Assembly (NCBI RefSeq): GCF_002777965.1
Contig: NZ_NGVR01000014.1
Coordinates: 23,302 to 87,301, forward strand
Source: Proteus columbae
Lineage (GTDB): Bacteria > Pseudomonadota > Gammaproteobacteria > Enterobacterales > Enterobacteriaceae
Length of the DNA: 64,000 nucleotides
Direction: 5' to 3'
Both the position numbers and the translations under genes were made by a program. Under the pieces are notes generated by a model. It did not search any database and was not told the origin of the DNA. It was given only the letters and a program-made list of their open reading frames with translations. Below, piece by piece: positions 1 through 10,302 of the stretch (within the stretch, counting starts at the first letter, position 1; each line of letters opens with the position of its first letter).

Positions 1-62
1 GCAGCTTTTGACCGCATACTCCCTTAGCAGGGGAGCGCCTTCAGCCTCTCGGCCATCTCACC
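1..62 (-). tRNA. serV: tRNA-Ser (anticodon GCU), 3' part cut off by the window edge
   Basis: The minus strand reads a tRNA-Ser acceptor, D arm and anticodon arm, with 5' end at 62 (GGTGAGATGGCCGAGAGG). The anticodon stem-loop carries GCT, which decodes AGC/AGU. The variable arm begins before the left edge; the T arm and CCA end lie outside the window. In E. coli serV heads a tRNA cluster (serV-argVYZQ) immediately downstream of csrA on the same strand, and the same order is seen here, which supports both the identity and the symbol. More tRNA genes may follow to the left. Confidence 0.93.
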
Positions 63-528
63 ATATTTAGAACCACTCGAAGAAGTTCTTACTGAACATC
101 TCGTCTCTGTGTGGCGCACATATTACTTTCTCAGCCTAAGAAGTCAAACAATTTTTCTCAACTTTTTACGAATATACGTTTGTTTGAACACTTCACAAAC
201 AAACTGATGCGTTTATCATCAAGATTGGCTAAAAAAGTTCTAAACACAATGATATCGCTGATGAAAAATCATTCAAGTATTTTATTCTCTTAGTAAATAA
301 ATTCATTCACACATCAAATAATTGTGAAGCGAATGATTAGAGGTAAAAAGACTTTCAATTCTGTCAATCAGAATAAACGGATAGTGCAATAATAAATACA
401 GCTCAAGGAGAGCAAAGATAGGAACAAAGAAGGGGATCTAAAGTCTTATAAAGAGAAAAGCGCCCAAACCCGGCAAAAGTGTGGACGCTTACGAATGAAT
501 TGTAACTGACTAAAAAATGGGAATTGAT
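63..528. other. Intergenic region between tRNA-Ser and csrA
   Basis: This stretch should hold the tRNA-Ser promoter and the csrA terminator. A 60-codon open frame at 111-293 on the plus strand has no credible ribosome binding site or recognisable product, and I do not call it. Apart from the candidate terminator at 453-490, I see no gene or repeat. Confidence 0.6.
453..490 (-). terminator. Candidate intrinsic terminator of csrA
   Basis: On the minus strand AAGCGTCC (490-483) pairs with GGGCGCTT (465-458), including one G-U pair, around a long loop of about 17 nt, and is followed by TTTTC. It begins about 40 bp after the csrA stop. The large loop makes this a moderate call. Confidence 0.5.
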
Positions 529-717
529 TTAGTAGTTATCAGTAGGCTGAGTTTTCTCGGCCTGAATTCGTTGATAGATCTCTTCACGATGGACTGATAC
601 TTCTTTGGGTGCGTTTACGCCAATCCGTACCTGATTACCTTTAACCCCTAAAACGGTTACGGTCACATCATCGCCTATCATAAGCGTTTCACCAACTCGA
701 CGAGTTAGAATAAGCAT
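529..717 (-). CDS. csrA: Carbon storage regulator CsrA
   Basis: Small dimeric RNA-binding protein that binds GGA motifs in mRNA leaders, usually blocking translation, and controls the switch between central carbon storage, motility and biofilm. The 62-residue product is the normal family length. It starts with the typical [10 protein letters not shown] strand and keeps the GxQVRIGVxAPKxxxVHREEIY core, including the RNA-contacting Arg near residue 44. An AAGGAG ribosome binding site sits just upstream of the ATG at 717. It lies between alaS and tRNA-Ser as in E. coli. In Proteus-like bacteria CsrA (RsmA) is known to affect swarming and virulence genes; that role is family knowledge and is not shown here. 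Confidence 0.98.
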
Positions 718-884
718 TCTTTGCTCCTTGAAAATTTACAAGAGTCGGGTCTCTAGAATTTCCCGGCCATTATCCATCATACATTGTCAATTCGTATAAT
801 CATTATTTATCACAAGTGACTCATACTTCATAACAAAATATAAATTTAGTGATTGATTATTTAACGGATTATCAATATCTCTAT

Positions 885-920
885 AAGGCGTTATCCCTAT
901 ACAAACAGGGATAGCGCCTT
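885..920 (-). terminator. Hairpin terminator downstream of alaS
   Basis: A 14-bp stem (885-898 with 907-920, one G-U/mismatch position) with an 8-nt loop lies 19 bp past the alaS stop. The run of T is stronger when read on the plus strand (TTTTTT at 919-924); on the minus strand the tail is TTATAG. The structure is clear but its efficiency in the alaS direction is uncertain. Confidence 0.6.
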
Positions 921-938
921 TTTTCAGGTTGTTACCGC

Positions 939-3566
939 TTACAGATGCGATTCAACCCACTCGTCAACACTAGCTAAAGCTGCAGGTAAAGCTTCAACGT
1001 CAGTACCACCAGCTTGAGCCATATCAGGGCGACCGCCACCTTTACCGCCAATTTGCTGTGCTACAAAACTAATTAACTCACCAGCTTTAACTTTAGCAGT
1101 TAAATCTTTAGTGACCCCAACAATTAAGCTCACTTTACCATCAGAAATAGTAGAAAGCACAATAATTGCAGAACCTAATTGATTTTTTAAATCATCAACC
1201 ATTGTTCTTAACATTTTTGGCTCAACACCATTAAGCTCACGAACTAAAAGTTTGATACCTTTCACGTTTTTAGCTTGGCTACCTAAAGAGGAACTCTCTT
1301 GGGCTGCTTGCTGATCTTTTAGTTGTTGGAGTTCTTTTTCTAATAAACGATGTTTTTCTTGGACTGTTTTGATTCTTTCAACCAAGTTTGTGCCATCACT
1401 TTTTAGAACTTGTGCAACAAGAGAGATAAGATCTGATTGTTCATGAATACTCTCAATTGCTGCAATACCTGTAATCGCCTCAATACGACGAATACCAGCT
1501 GCAGTACCTGACTCACTGACAATACGGAATAAACCAATATCACCCGTTCTAGAAGCGTGAGTACCACCGCAAAGCTCAGTAGAGAAGTCACCCATTGTTA
1601 AAACACGAACTCGTTCGTCGTATTTTTCACCAAAGAGTGCCATTGCACCTTTTTCTTTCGCATCTTCTAGATCCATTAACTCAGTAACAACTGGTGAGTT
1701 AAGACGGATTTGCGCATTTACAATATCTTCAATTTCTCGTAATTGTTCTGGTTTAACCGCTTCAAAATGAGAAAAGTCAAAACGCAGATATTTATCGTTA
1801 ACTAAAGAACCTTTTTGCGTAACATGCGTACCCAGAACTTGGCGCAATGCTGCGTGTAATAAGTGCGTCGCAGAGTGATTTAAACGAATAGCGTCACGAC
1901 GAGCAATATCGATAGTGGCATTGATTTTATGGTTAACAATAAATGACCCTACGTTAACTTTACCAATATGACCAATAGCTTTACCGTATTTTTGCGTATC
2001 TGTGACTTCAAACAGGCTATTTTTACCAGTTAGAACACCTTTATCACCAACTTGACCACCAGACTCTGCATAAAATGCGGTTTTATTTAAGAAGATAATA
2101 CCTTCTTCACCCGCTTTTAATTCAGTGACCGATTGTCCGTTATGGAAAATAGCGGTAATTGTACCCTGCTGTTCATCATGCTCATAACCAGAGAACTCGC
2201 TGCGGCTATCTACTTTGATTAAACTATTATAGTCAGTGCCGAAACCGCTGGATTCACGAGCGCGTTTACGTTGCTCTTCCATCGCGACTTCAAAGCCTTT
2301 TTCATCAACTTTGATATTTCTTTCGCGACAAACATCAGCAGTTAAATCAAGAGGGAAACCATAAGTATCATAAAGACGGAAAGCGGTTTCACCCGGAAGA
2401 ACATCATCTGTTAATTGAGCAAGCTCTTCATCTAATAATTGCAGACCACGTTCTAACGTGCGAGCAAACTGCTCTTCTTCTGTTTTTAGTACTTTTTCAA
2501 CGATGGCTTGTTGACGTTTTAACTCATCACCCGCTTCTGCCATTACTTCAATTAATGGAGCAACTAGCTTATAGAAGAAGGTATCTTTTGCGCCAAGCAT
2601 ATAACCATGACGTACTGCACGACGAATAATACGACGTAACACGTAGCCACGACCTTCATTAGAAGGAATAACACCGTCGCAAATAAGGAATGAACAGGAA
2701 CGAATATGATCGGCAATAACACGTAATGATTTATTACTTAAATCAGAAGCATGAGTTACTTTCGCGACTGATTCAATTAATGAACGGAATAAATCAATAT
2801 CATAGTTAGAGTTTACATGCTGTAAAACAGCGGTAATACGCTCTAATCCCATACCAGTATCAACAGAAGGTTTTGGTAATGGGTCCATTGTACCGTCTGA
2901 CTTACGGTTAAATTGCATGAAGACGATGTTCCAGATCTCAATATAGCGATCGCCGTCTTCTTCTGGTGAGCCTGGAGGTCCGCCCCAAATGTGGTCACCA
3001 TGATCATAAAATATTTCAGTACAAGGTCCACAAGGGCCTGTATCACCCATTTGCCAGAAGTTATCTGATGCAAATGGTGCACCTTTGTTATCACCAATAC
3101 GGATTATTCTTTCTGCTGGAATACCAATTTCTTTATTCCAAATATCATAAGCTTCATCATCTGTGGCATATACCGTTACCCAAAGTCTTTCTTTAGGTAA
3201 GTTGAACCACTCTTTGCTTGTTAATAATTCCCAAGCAAAATTGATTGCATCATGTTTGAAATAGTCACCAAAACTGAAATTACCTAGCATTTCAAAAAAG
3301 GTATGGTGACGAGCGGTATAACCCACATTTTCTAAATCGTTATGTTTACCACCAGCGCGCACACAGCGTTGCGCGGTTGTCGCTCGGGAATAAGGTCTAT
3401 TATCCAATCCAAGAAATACATCTTTGAATTGGTTCATCCCTGCGTTTGTAAACAGCAATGTTGGATCGTTATTTGGAACCAAAGAACTGCTAGGTACTAT
3501 TTGATGTCCTTTAGTATGAAAAAAGTCGAGAAACGCCTGACGGATCTCAGCGGTGCTTTTGCTCAT
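939..3566 (-). CDS. alaS: Alanine--tRNA ligase
   Basis: Class II aminoacyl-tRNA synthetase that charges tRNA-Ala in the cytoplasm. The 875-residue length matches E. coli AlaRS. The catalytic core is N-terminal (about 1-240; [15 protein letters not shown], then [10 protein letters not shown]). The editing domain carries zinc-site motifs HSATH near 565 and CGGTH near 666, which clear mischarged Ser/Gly. The C-terminal C-Ala domain ends in the glycine-rich [15 protein letters not shown] segment. In the 5' leader a TAGAGG/CCTCTA hairpin lies at 3613-3637. The neighbour csrA is downstream. In E. coli recX lies directly upstream, but here that place is empty. Confidence 0.98.
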   Translation of the reverse strand: MSKSTAEIRQAFLDFFHTKGHQIVPSSSLVPNNDPTLLFTNAGMNQFKDVFLGLDNRPYSRATTAQRCVRAGGKHNDLENVGYTARHHTFFEMLGNFSFGDYFKHDAINFAWELLTSKEWFNLPKERLWVTVYATDDEAYDIWNKEIGIPAERIIRIGDNKGAPFASDNFWQMGDTGPCGPCTEIFYDHGDHIWGGPPGSPEEDGDRYIEIWNIVFMQFNRKSDGTMDPLPKPSVDTGMGLERITAVLQHVNSNYDIDLFRSLIESVAKVTHASDLSNKSLRVIADHIRSCSFLICDGVIPSNEGRGYVLRRIIRRAVRHGYMLGAKDTFFYKLVAPLIEVMAEAGDELKRQQAIVEKVLKTEEEQFARTLERGLQLLDEELAQLTDDVLPGETAFRLYDTYGFPLDLTADVCRERNIKVDEKGFEVAMEEQRKRARESSGFGTDYNSLIKVDSRSEFSGYEHDEQQGTITAIFHNGQSVTELKAGEEGIIFLNKTAFYAESGGQVGDKGVLTGKNSLFEVTDTQKYGKAIGHIGKVNVGSFIVNHKINATIDIARRDAIRLNHSATHLLHAALRQVLGTHVTQKGSLVNDKYLRFDFSHFEAVKPEQLREIEDIVNAQIRLNSPVVTELMDLEDAKEKGAMALFGEKYDERVRVLTMGDFSTELCGGTHASRTGDIGLFRIVSESGTAAGIRRIEAITGIAAIESIHEQSDLISLVAQVLKSDGTNLVERIKTVQEKHRLLEKELQQLKDQQAAQESSSLGSQAKNVKGIKLLVRELNGVEPKMLRTMVDDLKNQLGSAIIVLSTISDGKVSLIVGVTKDLTAKVKAGELISFVAQQIGGKGGGRPDMAQAGGTDVEALPAALASVDEWVESHL

Positions 3567-4461
3567 AATTATCCCGAAATCAAGCTGGAAAAACAGAAAT
3601 TAGAAATCTAGTTAGAGGAGGTTTATTGTTACCTCTACTTAGCCAACGAATACATAAGTAGGGATAAGATAGAATTTCTTCTGTCAGAAGTAAAACCCCC
3701 GATAAACTTATTCGTGTTGACATTGTAAATCGTCTAGTTTTTTTCTGAAAGTGGGATTGTTATCTGAGAATGGGACTTTTCTCTATTTAAGAGCAATTAT
3801 CTTGGGAAATGTTAGCAACTTAAAGTATTTTCATTTTGTAATTATTAAAAAGTATTTGTTATTACTGATTTTTTATAGGATTACTCTCTATACGTTTATT
3901 TTATCTGAATAATCTATTTCTCTCATAGCAATTAGTAATAAACACATAAGCATTATTACTTAAATTAGATATTAAGAGCACGATAACTTACTAAAATAAA
4001 AGCGCTTATCAGTATAAAATTCAACTTACATCTCAACGAACCTTTAAATACAATTTAAATTAGATCCAAATATATTGAAGATATTTATCTTTATATGTCA
4101 ATTATTTATTATCTGGTGCAACCAGATTATCGTAATGATTCTTATTTAGATTATTTATTGCCAAGGATATATCATCAAAATTTCACTATATAAATTTTCA
4201 TACAACTATAAAAAACAGGTTAGTAAAAAATATCGTTATATTAAATAAAGTAGTGTTAAAGGCTATTTTTTAAGGACAGAAAACAAAATAAGACTAATTT
4301 TAACTCTCTTTTGAATAAAAAATACGACATATAGCAAAAAGGAAGCCGTTTTAGAGCTTCCTTTTTAAGTGAGTTAAATCACATTAATTGACTAGTGGTT
4401 TACAACTAAGATAATCGTAATATGTTTTAATACACATTCAATTTAGACATTGGCAAGAAAA
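3567..4461. other. Long AT-rich gene-free stretch between recA and alaS
   Basis: About 0.9 kb without any ORF I can support on either strand. In E. coli the RecA modulator gene recX lies here. I see no RecX-like reading frame, even broken, in the composition-poor middle part (about 3720-4320). Near the right end is the recA terminator. Near the left end, on the minus strand, TTTACT and TATCTT separated by 17 bp upstream of alaS form a weak candidate promoter. A small RNA cannot be excluded by eye. Confidence 0.65.
4336..4366 (-). terminator. Intrinsic terminator of recA
   Basis: A perfect 8-bp stem (AAGGAAGC, 4363-4356 on the minus strand, with GCTTCCTT, 4346-4339) with a 9-nt loop is followed by a T run. 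It lies about 100 bp past the recA stop. A-rich sequence on the other side makes it symmetrical. Confidence 0.75.
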
Positions 4462-5532
4462 TTATTCTTCTGTTTCTTCAATATCTGCAGCATTATCACT
4501 ATCGTTAGTAAAATCAGCGGCGCTAGTAAATTCACCAGCATGATTTAATAACATTTCACGTAGTTTAGTGTTTAACTCATCATACATTTCAGGGTGTTCT
4601 TTCAGGTAAGTTGTTGCATTGGCTTTACCTTGACCAATTTTCTCACCATTGTAGCTGTACCATGCGCCAGCTTTCTCTACCAATTTATGTTTAACACCTA
4701 AATCAATCAGCTCGCCAAAGGTATTGATACCTTCGCCATACATAATTTGGAATTCAGCTTGTTTAAATGGTGCTGCAATTTTGTTTTTCACCACTTTAAC
4801 GCGTGTTTCACTACCAACAACTTCATCACCGTTTTTAACAGAACCGATACGACGAATATCTAAGCGAACAGATGCGTAGAATTTAAGTGCATTACCGCCT
4901 GTTGTGGTTTCTGGGTTACCAAACATAACACCGATTTTCATACGAATTTGGTTGATGAAAATAAGCAATGTGTTGGAGTTTTTCAGGTTACCCGCTAATT
5001 TACGCATAGCTTGGCTCATCATACGAGCAGCTAAACCAACGTGTGAATCGCCAATTTCACCTTCAATTTCTGCTTTTGGTGTCAAGGCAGCAACGGAGTC
5101 CACAACGATAACATCAACAGCACCAGAACGAGATAAAGCATCACAAATTTCTAAGGCTTGTTCACCCGTATCAGGCTGAGAACACAGCAGATTATCAATA
5201 TCTACGCCTAGTTTTTTAGCATAGATAGGATCTAAAGCATGCTCAGCATCGATGAATGCACAAATTTTGCCTTCACGTTGAGCAGCTGCGATAACTTGAA
5301 GTGTTAACGTTGTTTTACCAGAAGATTCTGGGCCATAGATTTCAACAATACGGCCACGTGGTAAACCACCAGCACCTAAAGCAACGTCTAATGATAAAGA
5401 ACCCGTAGAGATGGTTTCAACGTTCATGGAACGATCTTCGCCCAGACGCATGATAGACCCTTTACCAAATTGCTTTTCAATTTGACCAAGTGCTGCGGCC
5501 AATGCTTTTTGTTTGTTTTCATCAATAGCCAT
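4462..5532 (-). CDS. recA: Recombinase RecA
   Basis: ATP-dependent strand-exchange protein of homologous recombination and co-protease for LexA in the SOS response. I place the start at the ATG at 5532 (MAIDENKQ), giving 356 residues and matching the family. It has a GGGAG ribosome binding site 5 nt upstream; the open frame nine codons longer has no family support. The Walker A motif GPESSGKT lies near 67-74, a Walker B-type VIVVDSV near 140, and the DNA-binding loops in between are standard. The C-terminal tail is acidic (ending DIEETEE), as usual. Transcription is from the LexA-controlled promoter at 5611-5638, with pncC directly upstream as in E. coli. Confidence 0.98.
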   Translation of the reverse strand: MAIDENKQKALAAALGQIEKQFGKGSIMRLGEDRSMNVETISTGSLSLDVALGAGGLPRGRIVEIYGPESSGKTTLTLQVIAAAQREGKICAFIDAEHALDPIYAKKLGVDIDNLLCSQPDTGEQALEICDALSRSGAVDVIVVDSVAALTPKAEIEGEIGDSHVGLAARMMSQAMRKLAGNLKNSNTLLIFINQIRMKIGVMFGNPETTTGGNALKFYASVRLDIRRIGSVKNGDEVVGSETRVKVVKNKIAAPFKQAEFQIMYGEGINTFGELIDLGVKHKLVEKAGAWYSYNGEKIGQGKANATTYLKEHPEMYDELNTKLREMLLNHAGEFTSAADFTNDSDNAADIEETEE

Positions 5533-5610
5533 GTTATCTCCCTCTGGGCAGTGAAGCATAAATATGGGTCACTACCATTAAAACGTATATGATTTTGCTT
5601 GTTGAAATTC

Positions 5611-5638
5611 ATTATACTGTATAATCATACAGTATCAA
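5611..5638 (-). promoter_or_regulatory. recA promoter with LexA (SOS) operator
   Basis: On the minus strand, -35 TTGATA (5638-5633) and -10 TATAAT (5616-5611) are separated by 16 bp. The spacer and flanks form TACTGTATAATCATACAGTA (5615-5634 on the plus strand), a near-perfect match to the enterobacterial LexA box and laid out as in the E. coli recA promoter. The operator begins 5 bp past the pncC stop. Confidence 0.95.
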
Positions 5639-5639
5639 G

Positions 5640-6146
5640 TTAATTATTAATAATTTCTTTAAGGATTGATTTTAAAGAAAAAATAACAGATTCAGCTCTT
5701 ACTTGCTCTCGTGAACCACTGAATATACAGTGTTTTGCCGTTGTTTGAATACCTGTTGGTGTTTTCATTGCAAAACCAAACCAAACTAAACCAACGGGTT
5801 TTTCTTCACTACCACCACCGGGACCGGCAATACCGCTAACAGACACTGCAAAATCTGCATTAGCTGTTATCAGCGCTCCTTTAGCCATTTGAAGAACAAC
5901 TTCCTCACTCACTGCGCCGTATTTAAGCAAAGTTTGTTCATCAACGCCTATCATTTCATGCTTCGCTTCATTGCTATATGTTACGAAGCCACGGTGATAA
6001 TATTCAGAACTTCCTGAAATATCAGTGATAACTTTCGCAATCCATCCGCCAGTACAAGATTCAGCTGTTGTTATCGTACTCTTCTTTTCAAGTAACGCTT
6101 TACCCACCTCAATGCTTAGGCGGGTCATTTCATCGTAATTTATCAT
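5640..6146 (-). CDS. pncC: Nicotinamide-nucleotide amidohydrolase PncC (CinA C-terminal family)
   Basis: Deamidates nicotinamide mononucleotide to nicotinate mononucleotide in the pyridine nucleotide cycle. The 168-residue protein is a stand-alone CinA C-terminal domain. It carries the TAESCTGG motif near residues 27-34 that holds the catalytic Ser, and the SGIAGPGGG loop near 106-114. Length and position upstream of recA match E. coli ygaD/pncC. The gene ends very close to the recA operator, so read-through into recA is possible. Confidence 0.93.
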   Translation of the reverse strand: MINYDEMTRLSIEVGKALLEKKSTITTAESCTGGWIAKVITDISGSSEYYHRGFVTYSNEAKHEMIGVDEQTLLKYGAVSEEVVLQMAKGALITANADFAVSVSGIAGPGGGSEEKPVGLVWFGFAMKTPTGIQTTAKHCIFSGSREQVRAESVIFSLKSILKEIINN

Positions 6147-6182
6147 TAAGGTTCATCTAACCTCTATTCTAAATCTCACTGT

Positions 6183-7382
6183 TTAAGATTTCTTTCTGGT
6201 GCAATCCCATAACCATAGACCACCAATTGCTAGGGCAAAAATAGCACCAAACCCAATTCCGATAGCAACGACAGAGACACCAATGCTCGTCACCAGTGAG
6301 AACAATCCCAGCATTAATAGCATTGCCGTATTTTCACCTAAGTTTTGTACAGCAATAGCATTACCAGCACCTACACTGTGCTTTCCTTTGTCTTGTAATA
6401 GCGCATTCAATGGCACGACAAAGAAACCACCAAAAACGCCGATGATGATAAGAATTAGGTAAGATGGAATAATTGAGGTTTGTAATGAGAAATAAACAAC
6501 ACCAAGGCCAATTAAAATACCGGCAGGCATACAGCGACGTACTGTTTTCAATGTCACAAATTTAGCGGCTAATCCAGCACCAACCACAATACCAATAGCG
6601 ACCATCGCATTTAATATAGTAGGTGTCGTATTATCAGTCATACCTAGAGCAATAGGTACCCACTGAACAAGTAAAAAACGCAATGTGACACCTGCGCCCC
6701 AAAACATGCTGGTTCCCACTAAAGAAAAGCGGCTTTCTTTATCAGTCCATAAAGTACGTGTAGCTTCAAGAAACTGTGTGAACATTTTTTTAATGTTCCA
6801 ACCACGACCAATTTGAGCAGCTGATAATTTAGGTATACCAAAGTTAACAAATACAGCTAAAGCATACATTGCCGCACAAACACCCAATGCAAAAACAATG
6901 CTCCAATCTGAGAGTAAACCACCAATAACTGAGCCCAGTAAAATAGCCGCAATAGTAGAGGCTTCCATTAAGCTATTTGCTTTAACTAAACGTTCACCAT
7001 CTGTTAATTCACCTAAAATGCCATATTTAGCAGGAGAATAAACAGCAGCACCAATTCCCACTAAGGCATAACCAAGGAAAGGATCTGAGCCGACACAGAT
7101 AAGAAATGCGCCTACAAATTTTAAAAGGTTACCACTGAGCATTACCCTACCTTTAGGATTACGATCAGCAAACTGCCCTACAAAAGGTGCTAAAAGAATA
7201 AAAGCCAGCACAAAGACCATTTGTAAAACAGGTTGGCTCCACTCAGGGTAAAGCGCCGATTTAAACAGAGCAAGGATCGCAAACAATAATGCATTGTCAG
7301 CAAAAGCAGAAAGAAATTGCGATATCAATACCGCTTTCATTCCTCTACTCATTAAAGGAGGCTGGCTAATATTCTCTGACAT
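6183..7382 (-). CDS. lplT: Lysophospholipid transporter LplT
   Basis: Inner-membrane major facilitator protein that flips lysophosphatidylethanolamine into the cytoplasm for reacylation by Aas. The 399 residues are mostly hydrophobic and compatible with 12 membrane helices. Segments such as [30 protein letters not shown] and [15 protein letters not shown] match the family closely. Its ATG shares a base with the TAA stop of aas (TAATG overlap), which indicates translational coupling. Confidence 0.95.
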   Translation of the reverse strand: MSENISQPPLMSRGMKAVLISQFLSAFADNALLFAILALFKSALYPEWSQPVLQMVFVLAFILLAPFVGQFADRNPKGRVMLSGNLLKFVGAFLICVGSDPFLGYALVGIGAAVYSPAKYGILGELTDGERLVKANSLMEASTIAAILLGSVIGGLLSDWSIVFALGVCAAMYALAVFVNFGIPKLSAAQIGRGWNIKKMFTQFLEATRTLWTDKESRFSLVGTSMFWGAGVTLRFLLVQWVPIALGMTDNTTPTILNAMVAIGIVVGAGLAAKFVTLKTVRRCMPAGILIGLGVVYFSLQTSIIPSYLILIIIGVFGGFFVVPLNALLQDKGKHSVGAGNAIAVQNLGENTAMLLMLGLFSLVTSIGVSVVAIGIGFGAIFALAIGGLWLWDCTRKKS

Positions 7383-9547
7383 TAGTTATTTTCCTGTTCA
7401 GCAAGTTTTTTCAATGAGACAAAATCCGTTTTCCCACTTCCTAAAACAGGAATTTCTTTGATAAAACGAATATCCTTTGGTACAGCAATTTCAGCAACAC
7501 CTTCCGATTTTGCTAATGCTGACAGCGTACTACGATCTAATTGCTTATCGGTTGTGAACAGAACTAATGATTCGCCTCTGCGTTTATCACTTATTGTCAC
7601 AACAGCGTGCTCACCTTTAGATGCTTTACGTGCAAGTTGCTCAACACCTTCAAGAGAAACCATTTCACCCGCAATTTTTGCAAAACGTTTTACACGCCCT
7701 TTAATAGTACAAAAACCTTCGCTATCAATAGCAACAATATCACCGGTGTCGTACCAACCTTCTTCGTCAATACCTTCAGCATTGGTTGCGACAGGGATTT
7801 CTAATTTTTCTGGTGATTCTACACGTAAGTACCCCATCATTACGTTAGGGCCACGAAGTTGTAATCTACCGCCTTCGTTAATACCATTCATTGGAATTAA
7901 ACGCCCTTCCATACCAGGTAATAAACGCCCTACTGTATGAGATTTAGCACTCATAGGCACATTAATTGACACAACAGGTGCGCATTCTGTTACGCCATAA
8001 CCTTCTAAAATACGAATACCGAATTTCTCTTGCCATAAAACACGAGTTGATTCAGAGAGCTTTTCAGCCCCAGCAACCACATATCTAACTCTGGCAAAAT
8101 CATAAGGGTGGGCAAATTTTCCGTAGTTTCCTAAAAAGGTTGATGTACCAAATAACACAGTACAGTTTTGGTCATAGACTAATTCAGGTACGACTCGATA
8201 GTGTAACGGACTTGGATAAAGGAAAACGCGCGCACCCAAACAAATTGGAGTTAGCAAGCAAGCTGTTAAACCAAATGCATGGAATAACGGCAATGCTGAC
8301 ATAAATTTGTCTTTCGGTGAAAAATCAGCAATAGCGCGAATTTGATCAACGTTAGCCAATAAACTTGAATGGCTGTGAACAACACCTTTAGGTGTCCCTT
8401 CAGAGCCTGATGTAAATAGAATAACGGCTGCATCATGTGCATCTTGCGGCAACATCGCTTTTTGAGGCGTAATGAGATGTTTGAGGATCCAGCGTTTATC
8501 TTCACTGGTGACAGTATCTTTTAAATCCTCAAGATAAATCCAATTAGCTTCTGGGGTTTGCTCAGGAATATGTAATAAATTCCCTTTCTCTAAAAACTGG
8601 CGTGATGTAAAGATGGTCTTAATTGATGCGGCTTTCATCGCATTTTGTACACCTAAACTACCTGCCGTGTAGTTAAGCATTGCCACAACACGCTGACGCA
8701 TTGTTGCACCTAATAGTGCAGCCGCAGTTACTGTTGTATTTGGAAGCAGTAAACCTATACGCTCTTTCGGTTCAGTGTAGCGCTCAATCAATCGACTGAT
8801 CCCTAACGTCTTTTTCAGTAATCCTTGATAAGAGTCTTCTTTTAGGTTGATATCAGAAATTAGTGGGCTAAATCGACCATATTGAGACATTGCTTGTAAA
8901 AATGCTTCATACAGCGTGATATTAGGACGTGTTTGCATGATGGCTTCCATCATGATGTCACGCATGGCTTCACCCGCTAATCGGCGACGCTCAGAAGATT
9001 TTTCAGCTTTTGGCATCGGTAAATCAACAGCAGGAAGCACCTTGATAGTGATTTTAGGAAAGAATTGAGACTTTACTCGCAAGCTTTTACGTACTCGTGA
9101 AAAATAGCTGAATTCAGCCCCTTCAATTCTAACAGGAACAACTTTAGCACCTGATTTGGCGGCAATAAAAGCAGCACCTTCATAAATTTTCATCAAACCA
9201 TTTGTTACTGTGATCCTTCCTTCTGGGAAAATCACAACCGGACGACCTTTATCCACTTCTTTAACTAATTGACGCACGGCCATTGGATTAGCGGGATCTA
9301 AAGGTACGATATCGGCATAACGACCTAACCATCTTGTCGTTTTTGCAGAAGCAACAGAGGTATAAACAGCAAACACAGGATTAATAGGCAGGAATAAACG
9401 TAATAATATACCATCAATAAAAGAAGTATGATTTGGCGTAATTATACATTTTTCATATTGTGAAAACTGATTAACAAGTCCTTCAATTCTTATTCTAAAT
9501 AAGAATTTAAATAGTGTTTTAAAAAACGCTATCAACATCATATCCAT
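7382..9547 (-). CDS. aas: Bifunctional 2-acylglycerophosphoethanolamine acyltransferase / acyl-ACP synthetase
   Basis: Membrane-associated enzyme that activates fatty acids on bound ACP and reacylates lysophospholipids imported by LplT. The N-terminal PlsC-like domain shows the HX4D motif (NHTSFID near residue 40) and FPEGRIT near 115. The C-terminal AMP-binding domain shows [12 protein letters not shown] near 385, [11 protein letters not shown] near 500 and YDTGD near 600. The 721-residue length is normal. Starts at codons 1, 3 and 4 are all possible; alignment with E. coli Aas favours the third ATG (about 9538), and a GAG-type binding site fits either. First gene of the aas-lplT operon. Confidence 0.95.
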   Translation of the reverse strand: MDMMLIAFFKTLFKFLFRIRIEGLVNQFSQYEKCIITPNHTSFIDGILLRLFLPINPVFAVYTSVASAKTTRWLGRYADIVPLDPANPMAVRQLVKEVDKGRPVVIFPEGRITVTNGLMKIYEGAAFIAAKSGAKVVPVRIEGAEFSYFSRVRKSLRVKSQFFPKITIKVLPAVDLPMPKAEKSSERRRLAGEAMRDIMMEAIMQTRPNITLYEAFLQAMSQYGRFSPLISDINLKEDSYQGLLKKTLGISRLIERYTEPKERIGLLLPNTTVTAAALLGATMRQRVVAMLNYTAGSLGVQNAMKAASIKTIFTSRQFLEKGNLLHIPEQTPEANWIYLEDLKDTVTSEDKRWILKHLITPQKAMLPQDAHDAAVILFTSGSEGTPKGVVHSHSSLLANVDQIRAIADFSPKDKFMSALPLFHAFGLTACLLTPICLGARVFLYPSPLHYRVVPELVYDQNCTVLFGTSTFLGNYGKFAHPYDFARVRYVVAGAEKLSESTRVLWQEKFGIRILEGYGVTECAPVVSINVPMSAKSHTVGRLLPGMEGRLIPMNGINEGGRLQLRGPNVMMGYLRVESPEKLEIPVATNAEGIDEEGWYDTGDIVAIDSEGFCTIKGRVKRFAKIAGEMVSLEGVEQLARKASKGEHAVVTISDKRRGESLVLFTTDKQLDRSTLSALAKSEGVAEIAVPKDIRFIKEIPVLGSGKTDFVSLKKLAEQENN

Positions 9548-9644
9548 ATCTCATTTTGCTATAATTAGCCTTACTATAAATAGGATGTGATGAAAATAAA
9601 ATAGATGTTCCCTGTTTTATCCTTTATATCAGACGACTTCTTAA

Positions 9645-10175
9645 TTATTTCGCGAGTTTTGCGAGAATTGCCTCAATAATTTCATTTATAGGTAATCCCG
9701 CATCGACAATGATATCAGCACATTGCAAATATAAAGGTTCACGTTTAGCCAAAACGTCATTCATTTCTGCAACTAACGTTTTACCCGTCAAGCTCGGTCT
9801 TTGTGCTTCATTCGGATCTTGGGACAAGCGCTCAACTAAAGTTTTAAGAGATGCCTGTAAATAAATAATAACACCTGAAGATTTCATATAAGCACGATTT
9901 TGATCTGCTAAAATCATACCGCCACCTGTTGAGATAACTTGATTAGGCTGGCTAACTTGGACTAGTGCTTCTGATTCAGTTTGACGAAAAAAATCCCAAC
10001 CTTTTTCTTGAACCATATAAGCTATAGTTTGTTGATATTTTTGAGTTATCCAATCATCCGTATCAATAAACTTATAATTTAAAGTGAGGGAAAGTGCTTT
10101 GCCTACTGTTGTTTTTCCTGCACCTCTAGGTCCGATAAGGTAAATTATACTATCCATAAAATGCACTATCTCCAT
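9645..10175 (-). CDS. aroL: Shikimate kinase (AroL type)
   Basis: Phosphorylates shikimate at the 3-hydroxyl, the fifth step of aromatic amino acid synthesis. The P-loop GPRGAGKTT lies near residues 14-22, DTDDW near 38-42 (metal/substrate Asp), GGG near 84, and the lid region QRPSL near 122. I choose AroL over AroK because of the residue pattern and the TyrR-type operator in its leader. The ATG at 10175 has AAAGGGA upstream; a start six codons later (MDSIIYLIGP) is also possible, with GGAG 12 nt away. The gene stands alone between proA and aas. Confidence 0.9.
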   Translation of the reverse strand: MEIVHFMDSIIYLIGPRGAGKTTVGKALSLTLNYKFIDTDDWITQKYQQTIAYMVQEKGWDFFRQTESEALVQVSQPNQVISTGGGMILADQNRAYMKSSGVIIYLQASLKTLVERLSQDPNEAQRPSLTGKTLVAEMNDVLAKREPLYLQCADIIVDAGLPINEIIEAILAKLAK

Positions 10176-10195
10176 AGTGTGTTCCCTTTTAGGGG

Positions 10196-10213
10196 TGTAA
10201 TTAAAAATTTACA
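10196..10213 (-). promoter_or_regulatory. TyrR box in the aroL leader
   Basis: TGTAATTAAAAATTTACA (plus strand) fits the TyrR consensus TGTAAA-N6-TTTACA at all but one position. It sits just downstream of the predicted aroL transcription start, where a bound repressor would block initiation. E. coli aroL is repressed by TyrR with tyrosine. Confidence 0.8.
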
Positions 10214-10221
10214 TACTGTAA

Positions 10222-10250
10222 AGTATAAAATATCATACCTGATGTAACAA
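10222..10250 (-). promoter_or_regulatory. aroL promoter
   Basis: Minus strand -35 TTGTTA (10250-10245) and -10 TATACT (10227-10222) with a 17-bp spacer. The -35 element directly abuts the proBA terminator tail, so the two transcription units are tightly packed. Confidence 0.7.
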
Positions 10251-10251
10251 A

Positions 10252-10287
10252 AAAATAAAGCCACACTTTAGAAAAGTATGGCTTATT
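10252..10287 (-). terminator. Intrinsic terminator of proBA
   Basis: On the minus strand AAGCCATAC (10284-10276) pairs with GTGTGGCTT (10266-10258), with one G-U, around a 9-nt loop, followed by an A/T-rich tail ending in TTTTTTT. It begins about 20 bp after the proA stop. Confidence 0.75.
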
Positions 10288-10302
10288 TAATCATCTTAAC
10301 AG

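Noticed and set aside
111..293. 60-codon open frame between tRNA-Ser and csrA
   Set aside because: No ribosome binding site, no family likeness, and typical of chance frames in AT-rich DNA.
3720..3760. TTGACA on the plus strand near 3717 as a promoter in the recA-alaS gap
   Set aside because: No fitting -10 at 16-18 bp and no gene downstream on that strand.
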